64,000 nucleotides of DNA from Sphingobacterium athyrii (GCF_003071065.1 NZ_QCXX01000004.1:434614-498613); one strand, 5' to 3'; shown: positions 1 through 8,839, numbered from the stretch's first letter. A program made the numbers and translations. Notes: generated from the letters alone by a model not told the origin.

Positions 1-13
1 CATTTGTAATTTT

Positions 14-40
14 ATTCGGATATACGTAATATTACCGAAT
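14..40. promoter_or_regulatory. Inverted repeat upstream of the dehydrogenase small subunit
   Basis: The arms ATTCGG (14-19) and CCGAAT (35-40) are exact reverse complements separated by 15 bases, and they end 20 bases before the first gene. They could be an operator or part of a leader hairpin. No regulator is identified. The repeat is short enough to be chance. Confidence 0.25.
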
Positions 41-59
41 TGTAAAGGGAACACTGATT

Positions 60-548
60 ATGAACCGTAGAACCGCAATAAAGCAATTTTTCATTATCGC
101 AGGCGGACTGACAATTTTGTCATCCTGTCTAAATGATGGTGGTGCATCGATTGTATTGAATAAGCTGAAATTATCAGCAGAGGATGAGCAATTTTTAGGA
201 GATCTTGTGGATGTGCTTATCCCAAAATCGGATACACCGGGGGGAAAGGAACTCAACCTGCACCTGTTTGTGATTAAGATGGTGGATGATTGTGAATCGC
301 CGGAAAATCAGGAGAAATTTGTCTCTGGTTTTAATAAACTAAGAAAGCAACTTAATCTGGCCAATGCTAAGGAAACAGAAAATTCCTTGGCCAACCTGAA
401 AGATAAAACGGATGAAAAGATCTTTTTTGAGATTTTTAAATCGCGTGCGATCCAAGGTTATATGAATTCAGAATATGTGATGAAGAATAAGGTGATTTAT
501 AAGCTTATTCCGGGGCCGTACAACGGAGCGGTAAAAATTAATGGATAA
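60..548 (+). CDS. Gluconate 2-dehydrogenase subunit 3 family protein (Tat lipoprotein)
   Basis: This 162-residue protein is the likely small, exported subunit of a flavoprotein sugar dehydrogenase. The N-terminus has a twin-arginine start (NRRTAIKQFF), a hydrophobic stretch and a lipobox ending LSSC. It should therefore be folded, exported by Tat and anchored as a lipoprotein. The rest resembles the gluconate 2-dehydrogenase subunit 3 family (motif GDLVDVLIPKSDTPG), which carries the signal peptide for its GMC partner. The stop overlaps the start of the GMC gene by 8 bases, so the two are translationally coupled. In known systems this subunit has no catalytic residues of its own. Substrate is unknown. 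Confidence 0.85.
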   Translation: MNRRTAIKQFFIIAGGLTILSSCLNDGGASIVLNKLKLSAEDEQFLGDLVDVLIPKSDTPGGKELNLHLFVIKMVDDCESPENQEKFVSGFNKLRKQLNLANAKETENSLANLKDKTDEKIFFEIFKSRAIQGYMNSEYVMKNKVIYKLIPGPYNGAVKING

Positions 549-2271
549 ATCCAACATGGCGAATCTAAATATTGACAGTGAAAAAAATAGAACTTATGAT
601 GCGATAGTGATAGGTTCGGGAATTAGTGGGGGTTGGTCCGCAAAAGAATTGTGCGAGAAGGGACTAAAGACCCTGGTATTGGAGCGTGGGCGTGATGTGC
701 AACATATTAAGGATTATCCGACCACGAATATGATGCCCTGGGAGTTTGAACATCGGAATGAAATGCCTTATCAAGTGAAAGCGGAAAATCCGATTGTCAG
801 CAAATGCTATGCTTTTCATGAAGACGCAGCGCATTTCTTTGTAAAAGACAAAGAGCATCCTTACATACAGGAAAAACCTTTTGACTGGATCAGAGGATAT
901 CAGGTGGGGGGAAAATCTTTGCTATGGGCGAGACAGACACAACGTTGGTCAGACTTTGACTTCGAAGGTCCGGCACGTGATGGTTTTGCAGTAGATTGGC
1001 CTATTCGCTATGCAGATTTAGCCCCATGGTATGCCTATGTAGAGAAATTTGCAGGTATTGCTGGGGACCATGACGGACTTCCGGAGTTACCTGACGGTGA
1101 ATTCCTGCCGGGATATCCATTGAATATTGTTGAAAAATATTTCAAGGAAAGGGTGCAAAAGAAATTCCCGGAACGCAAGGTGATCTCGGCACGCTGTGCA
1201 CACCTTTCTAAACCCAACCAGATTCATATTGAGCAAGGCCGTGTACAATGCCAAAATCGGGTGCTATGCCAAAGAGGATGTCCTTTTGGAGGATATTTCA
1301 GTTCGAATGCAACGACAATTCCTTGGGCCGCTAAAACCGGAAATATGACCCTTCGTCCACATTCGGTGGTTCATTCTATCTTATATGATGAACAAAAAGG
1401 AAAAGCCGTAGGTGTTCGTGTCATCGATACAGATTCCAAGGAGGAAATCGACTTTTATGCAAAATTGATTTTTGTCAATGCAGCTGCGATCAATACCAAT
1501 CTGATCTTATTGAATTCCAAGTCAAACCGTTTTCCGAATGGTTTGGGAAATGACAGTGGTGTATTGGGAAAATATGTCGCTTTCCATAATTATAGTGCAC
1601 GTATTTATGCAGAATACGAAGGTCTACTGGATTTTACCGCAGAAGGCAGAAATCCTGCCGGCGGTGGATATATCCCTCGTTTTCGTAATCTGCATAAGCA
1701 GGAGACAGACTTCTTACGGGGCTACGCAGCAGGGTTCGGCGCATCCCGCAGTAAAGAATCAGACCGTTCGGGCATAGGCTTAGGACTTAAAGAGAATCTG
1801 TTAAATCCGAAGCTTGGGATCTGGCAGGTGGGTTCGCACATGATGGGCGAGACCATACCAAAAGAGTCGGGTATGGTGTCCCTGGATGGCAGTAAAAAAG
1901 ATGATTGGGGCATTCCATTGTTAAAGATTGCCGTCGATTATGATGAGAACGATGAAAAAATGAAAAAGGATTACATCGCGGTCATGACGGAGATGTTTAC
2001 CGATGCTGGTTTCACGAACATCCGTCCGGATACACATTGGCAGGCTCCAGGGTTGGATATCCATGAGATGGGCGGCGCACGTATGGGACACGATCCGAAA
2101 ACATCTGTATTGAACAAATGGAATCAGATGCATGCGGTAAAAAATGTATTTGTGACAGATGGTGCCTGTATGACTTCGACATCAACACAAAATCCTTCAT
2201 TGACCTATATGGCTTTTTCAGCGCGTTCAGTTGATTATGCGATAAGCGAAATGAAGAAAGGAAACATATAG
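541..2271 (+). CDS. GMC family FAD-dependent oxidoreductase
   Basis: A 576-residue glucose-methanol-choline oxidoreductase, probably the catalytic subunit of a periplasmic sugar or polyol dehydrogenase. Near residue 25 there is a dinucleotide-binding GSGISGG motif for FAD. Towards the C-terminus, HEMGGARMGHD and TQNPSLTYMAF carry the His and Asn of the GMC active site. A cysteine cluster (CQNRVLCQRGC, around residue 240) resembles that of bacterial dehydrogenases in this group and may bind iron-sulfur or form disulfides. It has no signal peptide, so it would be exported with the Tat subunit encoded just upstream. Known relatives with this two-gene layout include glucoside 3-dehydrogenases. 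No cytochrome c gene is visible nearby. Confidence 0.9.
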   Translation: MDKSNMANLNIDSEKNRTYDAIVIGSGISGGWSAKELCEKGLKTLVLERGRDVQHIKDYPTTNMMPWEFEHRNEMPYQVKAENPIVSKCYAFHEDAAHFFVKDKEHPYIQEKPFDWIRGYQVGGKSLLWARQTQRWSDFDFEGPARDGFAVDWPIRYADLAPWYAYVEKFAGIAGDHDGLPELPDGEFLPGYPLNIVEKYFKERVQKKFPERKVISARCAHLSKPNQIHIEQGRVQCQNRVLCQRGCPFGGYFSSNATTIPWAAKTGNMTLRPHSVVHSILYDEQKGKAVGVRVIDTDSKEEIDFYAKLIFVNAAAINTNLILLNSKSNRFPNGLGNDSGVLGKYVAFHNYSARIYAEYEGLLDFTAEGRNPAGGGYIPRFRNLHKQETDFLRGYAAGFGASRSKESDRSGIGLGLKENLLNPKLGIWQVGSHMMGETIPKESGMVSLDGSKKDDWGIPLLKIAVDYDENDEKMKKDYIAVMTEMFTDAGFTNIRPDTHWQAPGLDIHEMGGARMGHDPKTSVLNKWNQMHAVKNVFVTDGACMTSTSTQNPSLTYMAFSARSVDYAISEMKKGNI

Positions 2272-2275
2272 TTTT

Positions 2276-2320
2276 AACGGAGAAAGATTTTGCAAATAAA
2301 TCTTTCTCCGTTTGAATTTT
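2276..2320 (+). terminator. Intrinsic terminator after the GMC gene
   Basis: A perfect 15-base stem (2276-2290 with 2298-2312, core GGAGAAAGATTT) has a short loop and is followed by T-rich sequence. It lies five bases after the GMC stop codon and separates the dehydrogenase pair from the SusC gene. Confidence 0.8.
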
Positions 2321-2371
2321 TAATACTATCTTACAACCTAAACTAAAATTTTAAAACGCAAAAACATAATC

Positions 2372-2397
2372 AAGAAAGAAAAGAAAAGAAAAGAAAT
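2372..2397 (+). repeat. AAGAA pentanucleotide repeat
   Basis: About five copies of AAGAA, slightly imperfect at the left end, form a purine tract in the spacer between the GMC gene and SusC. It lies about 270 bases upstream of the SusC start. Such repeats can change length by slippage, but no effect on a gene is evident here. Confidence 0.6.
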
Positions 2398-2417
2398 AAC
2401 ATAAACCAAACGAATAA

Positions 2418-2612
2418 ATCAAACTAACATACCAATTTTTTTTGCAAGAAAAGCAAAAGCGATTTAGCATTTCTTGTACGTATAGGCGCTTGATAAAATG
2501 GACTATAACCGACATTTTTAAGGACGATACTGTTAAATTGGAAGAATTCATAAGGGAAGGGTTAAGACCTAAAACCTTTTATTATAATCGATTACAGGGA
2601 AAACTAAATTAA
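2418..2612 (+). pseudogene. Possible gene remnant: 64-codon open frame without ATG
   Basis: An open frame of 64 codons ends at a TAA (2610-2612) and has no ATG; a TTG near 2442 is the only obvious start. The translation looks protein-like at its end (DDTVKLEEFIREGLRPKTF, then YYNRLQGKLN) and is directly followed by a terminator-like hairpin. I do not recognise the family. It may be the tail of a decayed gene or a small gene with a rare start. The surroundings are AT-rich and otherwise non-coding. Confidence 0.25.
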
Positions 2613-2617
2613 ACTAG

Positions 2618-2651
2618 ACGTTTAGAGCATTTTTGCTAAAACGTTTTTATA
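2618..2651 (+). terminator. Terminator-like hairpin before SusC
   Basis: ACGTTT pairs with AAACGT, and inside it AGCA pairs with TGCT around a T loop. The hairpin is followed by TTTTTAT. It sits six bases after the stop of the open frame at 2418-2612 and 19 bases before the SusC start, so it could also act as a leader structure for SusC. Confidence 0.5.
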
Positions 2652-2669
2652 AACCAAATCACTATTAAT

Positions 2670-5600
2670 ATGAGCACAGTTGACGTAAAATCATTTGTGC
2701 AGCTTGGGAAAAAATCAAAATTATTTTTCTCATTGGCTGTCATTGCTGGTACATTTCAACAAGTCAATGCTGCTGTAGTAACTTCAGCGAATCACGAAGG
2801 TAAAGCCTTGGTAAAAGAAGTTCATAAGCTGCAACAGCAATTGAAAGGAAAAGTACTGGATGCTACCGGAAAACCTCTTGTAGGAGCATCTGTAGCAGTT
2901 AAGGGGACCTCAAATGGTGCCCAATCGGATGCACAGGGAAATTTCTCTGTGGAAGCTAAATCCGGTGATGTGTTGGTAGTCTCTTCTGTCGGTTATAAAT
3001 CGAAAGAGGTGACTGTCGCAGGTACGACCATCACCGTGCAATTGGAAGAAGATCAGAGCCAATTGGAAGAAGTCGTTGTTGTCGGTTACGGTACGATGCG
3101 CAAATCAGATGTAACCGGTTCCATTGCGATGGTAAAAGGTTCGGATATGATGAAAGACCAAAGCTTTAGTGCTCTGGATGCTTTACGGGGTAAGGCATCA
3201 GGAGTAAACATTTTCTCCAATTCCAGTCAGCCGGGTGCTAACGCGAATAGGGTCGTTATCCGTGGTGTTGCGACAATCAACTCCTCTTCAAACCCGCTAT
3301 ATGTGGTGGATGGTGTTGTGATGGAAGATTTTAATTTATTGAACCCAAATGATATCGAAAACATTGAGGTTTTAAAAGATGCTTCTTCTGCAGCGATTTA
3401 TGGTGCGCGGGGTGCAAATGGTGTGATTTTGGTAACCACAAAACGTGGTAACAAAGATGGGTCTAGAACAATCAGTTACCAGGGATCGGCAGGGGTAAGT
3501 TCTGCGCAACGCTATATGGATCTACTGAATGCACAGGAATGGGTAGATGCCTTTATGATTGGATTGGAAAACGAAAATAAATATCAAAGTGAAGTACTGA
3601 AAAGCAAGAATGATAAATGGACACCTTGGTCTTTAAATAAAAAAGATTGGTTCAATGATCCAGATTACTTTGACGCAAACGGCAACCCCTTATATGATAC
3701 AGATTGGCAACGCGAGGCCACACGGACGGCTATTTCACATAATCATCAATTGAATGTACAACAGGGGGATGAAAAGTCATCCGTTGGCGCATTTTTGAAT
3801 TATACGGATCAACAGGGAATTATGAACAATACCTGGAATAAACGGATAAATGCAAAAATGGCTTATGATGCAAAACCAACATCTTGGCTCTCTACGGCAA
3901 TCAACTTGACGGTCAATCATACCTGGGGACGTTATACTCCTGAAGATGGTGGCGGACAAGAAGCTCGCCGTACGATGATCGAGATGATTCCTTGGTATCC
4001 GGTTTATGATAAGAATGGTCTTTATACGAATTCATCTTCATCTACCGTAGCTGAACAGCTGAGTTTTGAAGGGATGGCAAATCCGGTTTCCATTCTGGAT
4101 TTGCAAAAACGCTTGCGTTATAATACGCAGATTTTTGGAAATGCGGCATTGACATTTCATCTGGCCGATGGGTTGGACCTGAAAACACAATTAGGGATTG
4201 ATCACCATAGGAAAGATTATAAGGGATACTCTTCAAAGCTCTTGAATAATATTTCCAGACCGAATGGATGGGCGGAACGCACGCATACAAATACCTTGTA
4301 TTGGCAGGAAGAGACGTATTTAACCTATAATAAGCAATTCGATAAACACCGAATCAATGCGATGGCGGGTTTGTCTTGGCAAAAGAAGACGTATGACTTT
4401 GATAAAATGCGGACGGAAGGCCTTCCGGATGATTTCTATGAGTATAATAGAATGAATTTAGGTGTTACACCAGCTACGCCCGAATCTTTTTACAATGATT
4501 GGGCGATGAATTCGTACTTCTTGAGGGCAGCCTATTCCTATGACAATCGTTATTCTGCCACAGTAACCAGTCGTTATGATGGTTCATCCAAATTTGGTAG
4601 GAACAATAAATATGCATTTTTTCCGTCATTAGGACTCGCCTGGAATGTTTCCAATGAGGAGTTTTTAAAGGGTAATCAGACCATTAGTAACCTGAAATTA
4701 CATACCAGCTATGGATTGACCGGTAACTCTGAGATTGATCCTTATAGGTCGTTGGCGATCGTAGATGCGGGAACAATCTTATTGAATAATGGACGGGTTC
4801 CCTGGTCTTATGTCAGCACGATTGAAAATGAAGATCTAAAGTGGGAAAAAACAGCGCAATTTGATGTTGGGGTAGAGTTGGGCTTACTTCAAAATCGCCT
4901 AAATTTCGATGTTTCTTATTATCGTCGAAAAACAACAGACCTCCTGTTGGAGACTCCGCTGCCAAGAGCGACCGGTTTTAAATCCGTCATGAAAAATATC
5001 GGTTCCGTTCAAAATCAAGGCTTGGATATGATGATTACTGGTACGATTGTGACCAATGAGAATTTTGAATGGAAAGCATCATTGAATGCCAACTATAACA
5101 AAAATAAAGTATTGACTTTAGGTGAGAACAATGCGGATATTCTAAAGAACGATTGGGTTGGTGGGGCGAATAGTGTGATCCGTGTTGGTGAAAACTTAAA
5201 TAGCTTCTACGGTTATAGAAGGTTGGGAGTGTATACACAGGCAGATGTCGATGCAGGAAATGCGGAAATAAAAGACATAGGTCGTGCAAAACGTACAACC
5301 GAGAAAGAAATTATCGGAAAAGGGCTGCCAGATTGGACCGGTAGTTTTGTAAATAACTTACGTTATAAAAATTTCGATTTTACGTTGGATCTCCAATTTG
5401 TTAAGGGGGTAGATGTCATGCAACAGTTCTTCCACTCAACTTACGATCGTTTTGGCATCACCAATGGTCTGAAGGAAATTTTGACCGATGCGTATAATGG
5501 ATCGAATCCGAATACGATGCAGCAAGCAATCTATTTGACCAATGGGGGGCATGCTGGCCAGGATACCAACGTGGACGATTCTTGGGTTGCGGACGGTTCT

Positions 5601-5882
5601 TATGTGCGCGTAAATTTGATCCAATTTGGCTATACATTTAATGCGGATGTATTAAAGCGGATGGGCTTGTCTAGACTACGGATCTATGCGAATGCGAATA
5701 ATCCATTTTTATTTACGTCAAAAGATTTTAAAGGTTATGACCCCGAAAGTACTTCTCAGTATGATCCAGAAATGACTTCTCAATTTACTGCTCAAGGGAA
5801 TGGAAAATTTGGACAAAACATGACCTTTTTCTCCTATCCTAGAGCGAAAACATTCTCTTTGGGTGTTAATGTTACATTTTAA
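2670..5882 (+). CDS. SusC/RagA-type TonB-linked outer membrane transporter (pair 1)
   Basis: This 1070-residue protein is the barrel component of a SusCD nutrient importer in the outer membrane. After an N-terminal export signal (hydrophobic core LFFSLAVIAGTF, cut near VNA) comes a carboxypeptidase-D-like regulatory domain (about residues 58-130, GKVLDATGKPLVGASVAVKG). Next is the segment LEEVVVVGYGTMRKSDVTGS that precedes the plug. The plug carries the family signature NPNDIENIEVLKDASSAAIY, and the beta barrel ends in an aromatic-terminated strand (VNVTF). Length is normal for SusC. The matching SusD gene starts 18 bases downstream. No sigma/anti-sigma pair is next to it, so regulation is not evident. 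Substrate cannot be read from the sequence. Confidence 0.95.
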   Translation: MSTVDVKSFVQLGKKSKLFFSLAVIAGTFQQVNAAVVTSANHEGKALVKEVHKLQQQLKGKVLDATGKPLVGASVAVKGTSNGAQSDAQGNFSVEAKSGDVLVVSSVGYKSKEVTVAGTTITVQLEEDQSQLEEVVVVGYGTMRKSDVTGSIAMVKGSDMMKDQSFSALDALRGKASGVNIFSNSSQPGANANRVVIRGVATINSSSNPLYVVDGVVMEDFNLLNPNDIENIEVLKDASSAAIYGARGANGVILVTTKRGNKDGSRTISYQGSAGVSSAQRYMDLLNAQEWVDAFMIGLENENKYQSEVLKSKNDKWTPWSLNKKDWFNDPDYFDANGNPLYDTDWQREATRTAISHNHQLNVQQGDEKSSVGAFLNYTDQQGIMNNTWNKRINAKMAYDAKPTSWLSTAINLTVNHTWGRYTPEDGGGQEARRTMIEMIPWYPVYDKNGLYTNSSSSTVAEQLSFEGMANPVSILDLQKRLRYNTQIFGNAALTFHLADGLDLKTQLGIDHHRKDYKGYSSKLLNNISRPNGWAERTHTNTLYWQEETYLTYNKQFDKHRINAMAGLSWQKKTYDFDKMRTEGLPDDFYEYNRMNLGVTPATPESFYNDWAMNSYFLRAAYSYDNRYSATVTSRYDGSSKFGRNNKYAFFPSLGLAWNVSNEEFLKGNQTISNLKLHTSYGLTGNSEIDPYRSLAIVDAGTILLNNGRVPWSYVSTIENEDLKWEKTAQFDVGVELGLLQNRLNFDVSYYRRKTTDLLLETPLPRATGFKSVMKNIGSVQNQGLDMMITGTIVTNENFEWKASLNANYNKNKVLTLGENNADILKNDWVGGANSVIRVGENLNSFYGYRRLGVYTQADVDAGNAEIKDIGRAKRTTEKEIIGKGLPDWTGSFVNNLRYKNFDFTLDLQFVKGVDVMQQFFHSTYDRFGITNGLKEILTDAYNGSNPNTMQQAIYLTNGGHAGQDTNVDDSWVADGSYVRVNLIQFGYTFNADVLKRMGLSRLRIYANANNPFLFTSKDFKGYDPESTSQYDPEMTSQFTAQGNGKFGQNMTFFSYPRAKTFSLGVNVTF

Positions 5883-5900
5883 TGCTTAGAATTTAAAAAG

Positions 5901-7463
5901 ATGAAGACTAAATTATTTTTGTTGTTATTGGCCGGAATGGCGTTAACAACATCCTGTAATAAATTTTTAGAAGAAAATCCTCGCTCAAACCTGTCATTAA
6001 TAAGTTATTATGAGAATGAAGGACAGGCTGAAGCAACTGTAAATGCGCTTTACCGTCGGGGTTCACCATTACGTTATTCTACAACGGGTTCTTATTTGGG
6101 ATCTACCGCTTCCATTAATACCATTCTGACCGGATATTTTACGAATAGTTATGAAGGGCAGGAGCGTGTCACCTTGTTTGCCCGTGAATTGACACGGCAG
6201 CAAAATGCCAACGTGATATCTCCAACGATGAATACCATCTGGGATGAGGCTTATGAGGCCATCAATATTGCCAATGCTGGTGTAAAATATATCCCGCAAA
6301 TAAGCATGGTCAATGAGACTAAGAAAAATACATTATTGGCTGAGGCGAAATTCTTTAGAGCCTACAACTACTTTTATCTTGTCAAAACATTTGGCGCACT
6401 CCCTTTATATACACTCCCAAATGAGAAACTTACTGATCCACTTTATCTGGAACGTACCGATGCTGCAAAAGTCTATGAATTGATTGAGGCGGACCTAAAA
6501 AGTGCCGTAGAAATATTGCCGGCCAAGACATTTGCAAACAATGGCCATCGCATTACAAAATATGTAGCAGCAATGCTTTTGGCTGATGTTTATTTGCAGC
6601 AAGGTAAATTTGCTGATGCGGCAACAGCAGCCAAAATTGTGGTGAATTCACCGCATAAGATGACCCAAAATATTGACCTTGAACAGAATAGTGCGTATAA
6701 CTTGCTGCGTAAAACCGATGACTTGGATGAAGTCATTTATGCGCAAGAATTTGATGACCTTGTTACTAATAGCGGAGCAAGGACCGCCACCGCTTTTAGT
6801 TCGTCAGCAGTTTCGGTGTTTACCACTTATTCTATATTTGAGCGAGTTTTTGGCCCGACCAAACAATTTTTGAATGTATATGATAAAAAAGACCTGAGGA
6901 TCAAACCCAATCAGTTCTACCACTGGTCGTATACTAATCCGATTAATGGTAAAAAATGGACATCAGAGGATGCCGGGATATGGTATTATGTGGATGAGCA
7001 AGCTTTGCTGACAACAGGAAGAGGTACAAAAGACTGGAATTTTTATCGTTATCCGGAAGCATTGTTAACTGCCGCTGAAAGTATCGCTAAATCTACGGGC
7101 GTAAGTGCAGAAGCAGCGGGTTATCTGGCGCAGGTAAAAGCTCGTGCGAATACAGAGGGAAAATCTGTTGCTGCTTTCACGGCAGAACTACAAGGATTGT
7201 CAGCAGAAAATTTTGTCAAAGAGTGCTGGAAAGAACGTCTTCGTGAATTTCCTTTGGAGTACAAGATGTGGGATGATATTGTACGGACAAAGATGTTCCC
7301 TGTGATCTCTACAACCGAAGCAGGAAAAGTGGACTTTGTTCCATTAATCGGAGCGAAGAACGCATCTGGAGCCGTATTTAAGGAATCCGATTTATTATGG
7401 CCAATTTCTCCTGATGAAATTCAGCGTAACAATAAATTGACCCAGAATCCGGGGTATCAATAG
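5901..7463 (+). CDS. SusD/RagB family surface lipoprotein (pair 1)
   Basis: A 520-residue SusD-like protein, the surface lipoprotein that caps the SusC barrel and binds substrate. The signal peptide ends in a lipobox (LTTSC at about residue 19), giving a lipidated Cys. The N-terminal SusD-like helical repeats include the family pattern LLAEAKFFRAYNYFYLVKTF (about 146-165). The C-terminal part contains ECWKERLREFPLEYKMWDDI, the usual end-of-SusD motif in which an Arg-rich helix precedes the WD pair. It is in one transcription unit with the SusC gene and is followed by a strong terminator. Confidence 0.95.
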   Translation: MKTKLFLLLLAGMALTTSCNKFLEENPRSNLSLISYYENEGQAEATVNALYRRGSPLRYSTTGSYLGSTASINTILTGYFTNSYEGQERVTLFARELTRQQNANVISPTMNTIWDEAYEAINIANAGVKYIPQISMVNETKKNTLLAEAKFFRAYNYFYLVKTFGALPLYTLPNEKLTDPLYLERTDAAKVYELIEADLKSAVEILPAKTFANNGHRITKYVAAMLLADVYLQQGKFADAATAAKIVVNSPHKMTQNIDLEQNSAYNLLRKTDDLDEVIYAQEFDDLVTNSGARTATAFSSSAVSVFTTYSIFERVFGPTKQFLNVYDKKDLRIKPNQFYHWSYTNPINGKKWTSEDAGIWYYVDEQALLTTGRGTKDWNFYRYPEALLTAAESIAKSTGVSAEAAGYLAQVKARANTEGKSVAAFTAELQGLSAENFVKECWKERLREFPLEYKMWDDIVRTKMFPVISTTEAGKVDFVPLIGAKNASGAVFKESDLLWPISPDEIQRNNKLTQNPGYQ

Positions 7464-7478
7464 GCACATATACCAAAA

Positions 7479-7511
7479 GAATGGCCATCCTCGCGATGGC
7501 CTTCTTTTTTA
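7479..7511 (+). terminator. Intrinsic terminator after SusD pair 1
   Basis: GGCCATC (7483-7489) pairs with GATGGCC (7495-7501) across a five-base loop, and TTCTTTTTT follows. It lies about 16 bases after the SusD stop. Confidence 0.85.
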
Positions 7512-7594
7512 AGTTGCACCATCAATGTCCACTTCAGGCCAAATTTGGGTGATAGGATTCAAATAAGATGGTAGCCCGTGAACATTATTTTACA

Positions 7595-7626
7595 AAGCCG
7601 CTGGTAGAATTACTAGCGGCTTTTTA
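7595..7626 (+). terminator. Second intrinsic terminator, no gene upstream of it
   Basis: AAAGCCGCT pairs with AGCGGCTTT, extended inward by a GTA/TAC pairing, and TTTTTA follows. It lies 84 bases after the first terminator with no open frame between them. It may be a back-up terminator or end a small transcript. Confidence 0.65.
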
Positions 7627-7768
7627 TGTGTTTTAAATTTAATGTAACATCTTGGTTATATATATTAAATAATGTTTACTTAACATAATAATTATAATAA
7701 AGTTTCTATTTTTGAGTTATCAAGTCTTTGAAAGTACAACAATTATGAGACCATCATGATTTATTCAG

Positions 7769-7788
7769 ACCGAGTGAAACGAGTTCAT
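7769..7788 (+). repeat. 20-base repeat, copy 1
   Basis: ACCGAGTGAAACGAGTTCAT, which matches 56296-56315 at 19 of 20 bases. Both copies lie in spacers shortly upstream of genes for exported proteins (about 100 and 40 bases before the start codons) and both read in the direction of the gene. Confidence 0.6.
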
Positions 7789-7887
7789 GAATACAATTAA
7801 AAAACAAATTAATTATGAATGAATAATCACAAAAGAGCATGAATAAATCTGATAGCTTCATCCCAATTAAAAAACGAACTTATACAG

Positions 7888-8781
7888 ATGAAAATTAGAA
7901 ATTTATTATTGCCATTACTATTGCTAGGTTTATCTACCAGTGCAGTGATGGCACAGAGCAAAAAGATCAAGCATGTGGTTTTGGTAGGATTCGATGGGTT
8001 TGGAGCCTATGCCCTTCCAAAAGCGGAGATGCCAAATCTCAAAAAGATGATGCAGGAGGGAACTTATAGTACCCATGTACGTACCGTGCTCCCTTCGTCT
8101 AGTGCGGTAAACTGGGCGTCCATGTTGATGGGGGCCGGACCGACAACGCATGGTTATACGGAATGGGATAGTAAAACACCTGAAATCCCCTCAACTGTCA
8201 GAACTGAAAATGGGATGTTTCCTTCTTTATTTAATGCGGTGGCACAGAAGAATCCCAAAGCGCAATTTGCTGTGGTTCACAGTTGGCCGGGAATAGGGTA
8301 TCTGATTGATAATAAAGTCGTGCAAAAGATTATTAATACCAAGGATGATGACGAAGCAGCATTGAATACGACTGTGGATATTATCAAAAAAGAAAAACCG
8401 ACAGTCACTTTTGTGCATTTCGACCAGCCCGATGGTGTCGGTCATAATATAGGCCACGATACCCCCGAGTATTACGCCGAACTAAAGCAGGTTGACCGAC
8501 GGATCGGAACATTGCAGCAGGCCGTCAAGGATGCGGGCATTGCAGATGAAACTATCTTTGTTGTCGCCGCAGATCATGGGGGTACGGGTAAAGGACATGG
8601 TGGCAAATCCTTGGCAGAAGTTGAGATTCCATGGGTAATGACCGGGCCGGGAGTGCCCAAAGGTAAGGAGATCAAAGGGACAGTGATGATTTATGATATC
8701 GCACCCACATTAACCTGGTTGCTTGGCGCTCCGCTTGATGCTGCTTGGCGCGGTCAGGCCATTAAAGCTTTTCAGCAATAA
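7888..8781 (+). CDS. Exported alkaline phosphatase superfamily phosphodiesterase
   Basis: A 297-residue type I phosphodiesterase/nucleotide pyrophosphatase-like enzyme with a cleavable signal peptide (MKIRNLLLPLLLLGLSTSAV, cut after MAQ), so probably periplasmic. The first metal-binding Asp is in LVGFDGFGAY and a Ser-rich nucleophile loop is in LPSSSAVNWASML. Further metal ligands are in HFDQPDGVGHNIGH and DHGGTGKGHGG. The fold is compact, with no extra domains. Members hydrolyse phosphate mono- or diesters such as nucleotides, sugar phosphates or lipid headgroups. It follows SusCD pair 1 after two terminators, so it is probably transcribed separately, although it may serve the same locus. 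Confidence 0.85.
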   Translation: MKIRNLLLPLLLLGLSTSAVMAQSKKIKHVVLVGFDGFGAYALPKAEMPNLKKMMQEGTYSTHVRTVLPSSSAVNWASMLMGAGPTTHGYTEWDSKTPEIPSTVRTENGMFPSLFNAVAQKNPKAQFAVVHSWPGIGYLIDNKVVQKIINTKDDDEAALNTTVDIIKKEKPTVTFVHFDQPDGVGHNIGHDTPEYYAELKQVDRRIGTLQQAVKDAGIADETIFVVAADHGGTGKGHGGKSLAEVEIPWVMTGPGVPKGKEIKGTVMIYDIAPTLTWLLGAPLDAAWRGQAIKAFQQ

Positions 8782-8801
8782 TAGAATACGTTCACCCCAA
8801 T

Positions 8802-8839
8802 AAAAAATCCCTGGAAGTTTTAACTCCCGGGGATTTTTT
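8802..8839. terminator. Bidirectional terminator between the phosphodiesterase and nrdF
   Basis: A long stem with one mismatch and one G-T pair is formed by AAAAAATCCCTGG and its partner ending GGGGATTTTTT. A/T runs on both sides let it serve the plus-strand gene ending at 8781 and the minus-strand gene ending at 8860. Confidence 0.85.

Larger units (their letters stand above)
7512..7887 (+). other. Non-coding spacer upstream of the phosphodiesterase
   Basis: No convincing gene lies here. Besides the second terminator, the region holds several ATGAAT-type words and one copy of the 20-base repeat listed at 7769. The last 250 bases are very AT-rich and probably hold the promoter of the phosphodiesterase gene, but I cannot place a -33/-7 pair with confidence. 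Confidence 0.5.
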
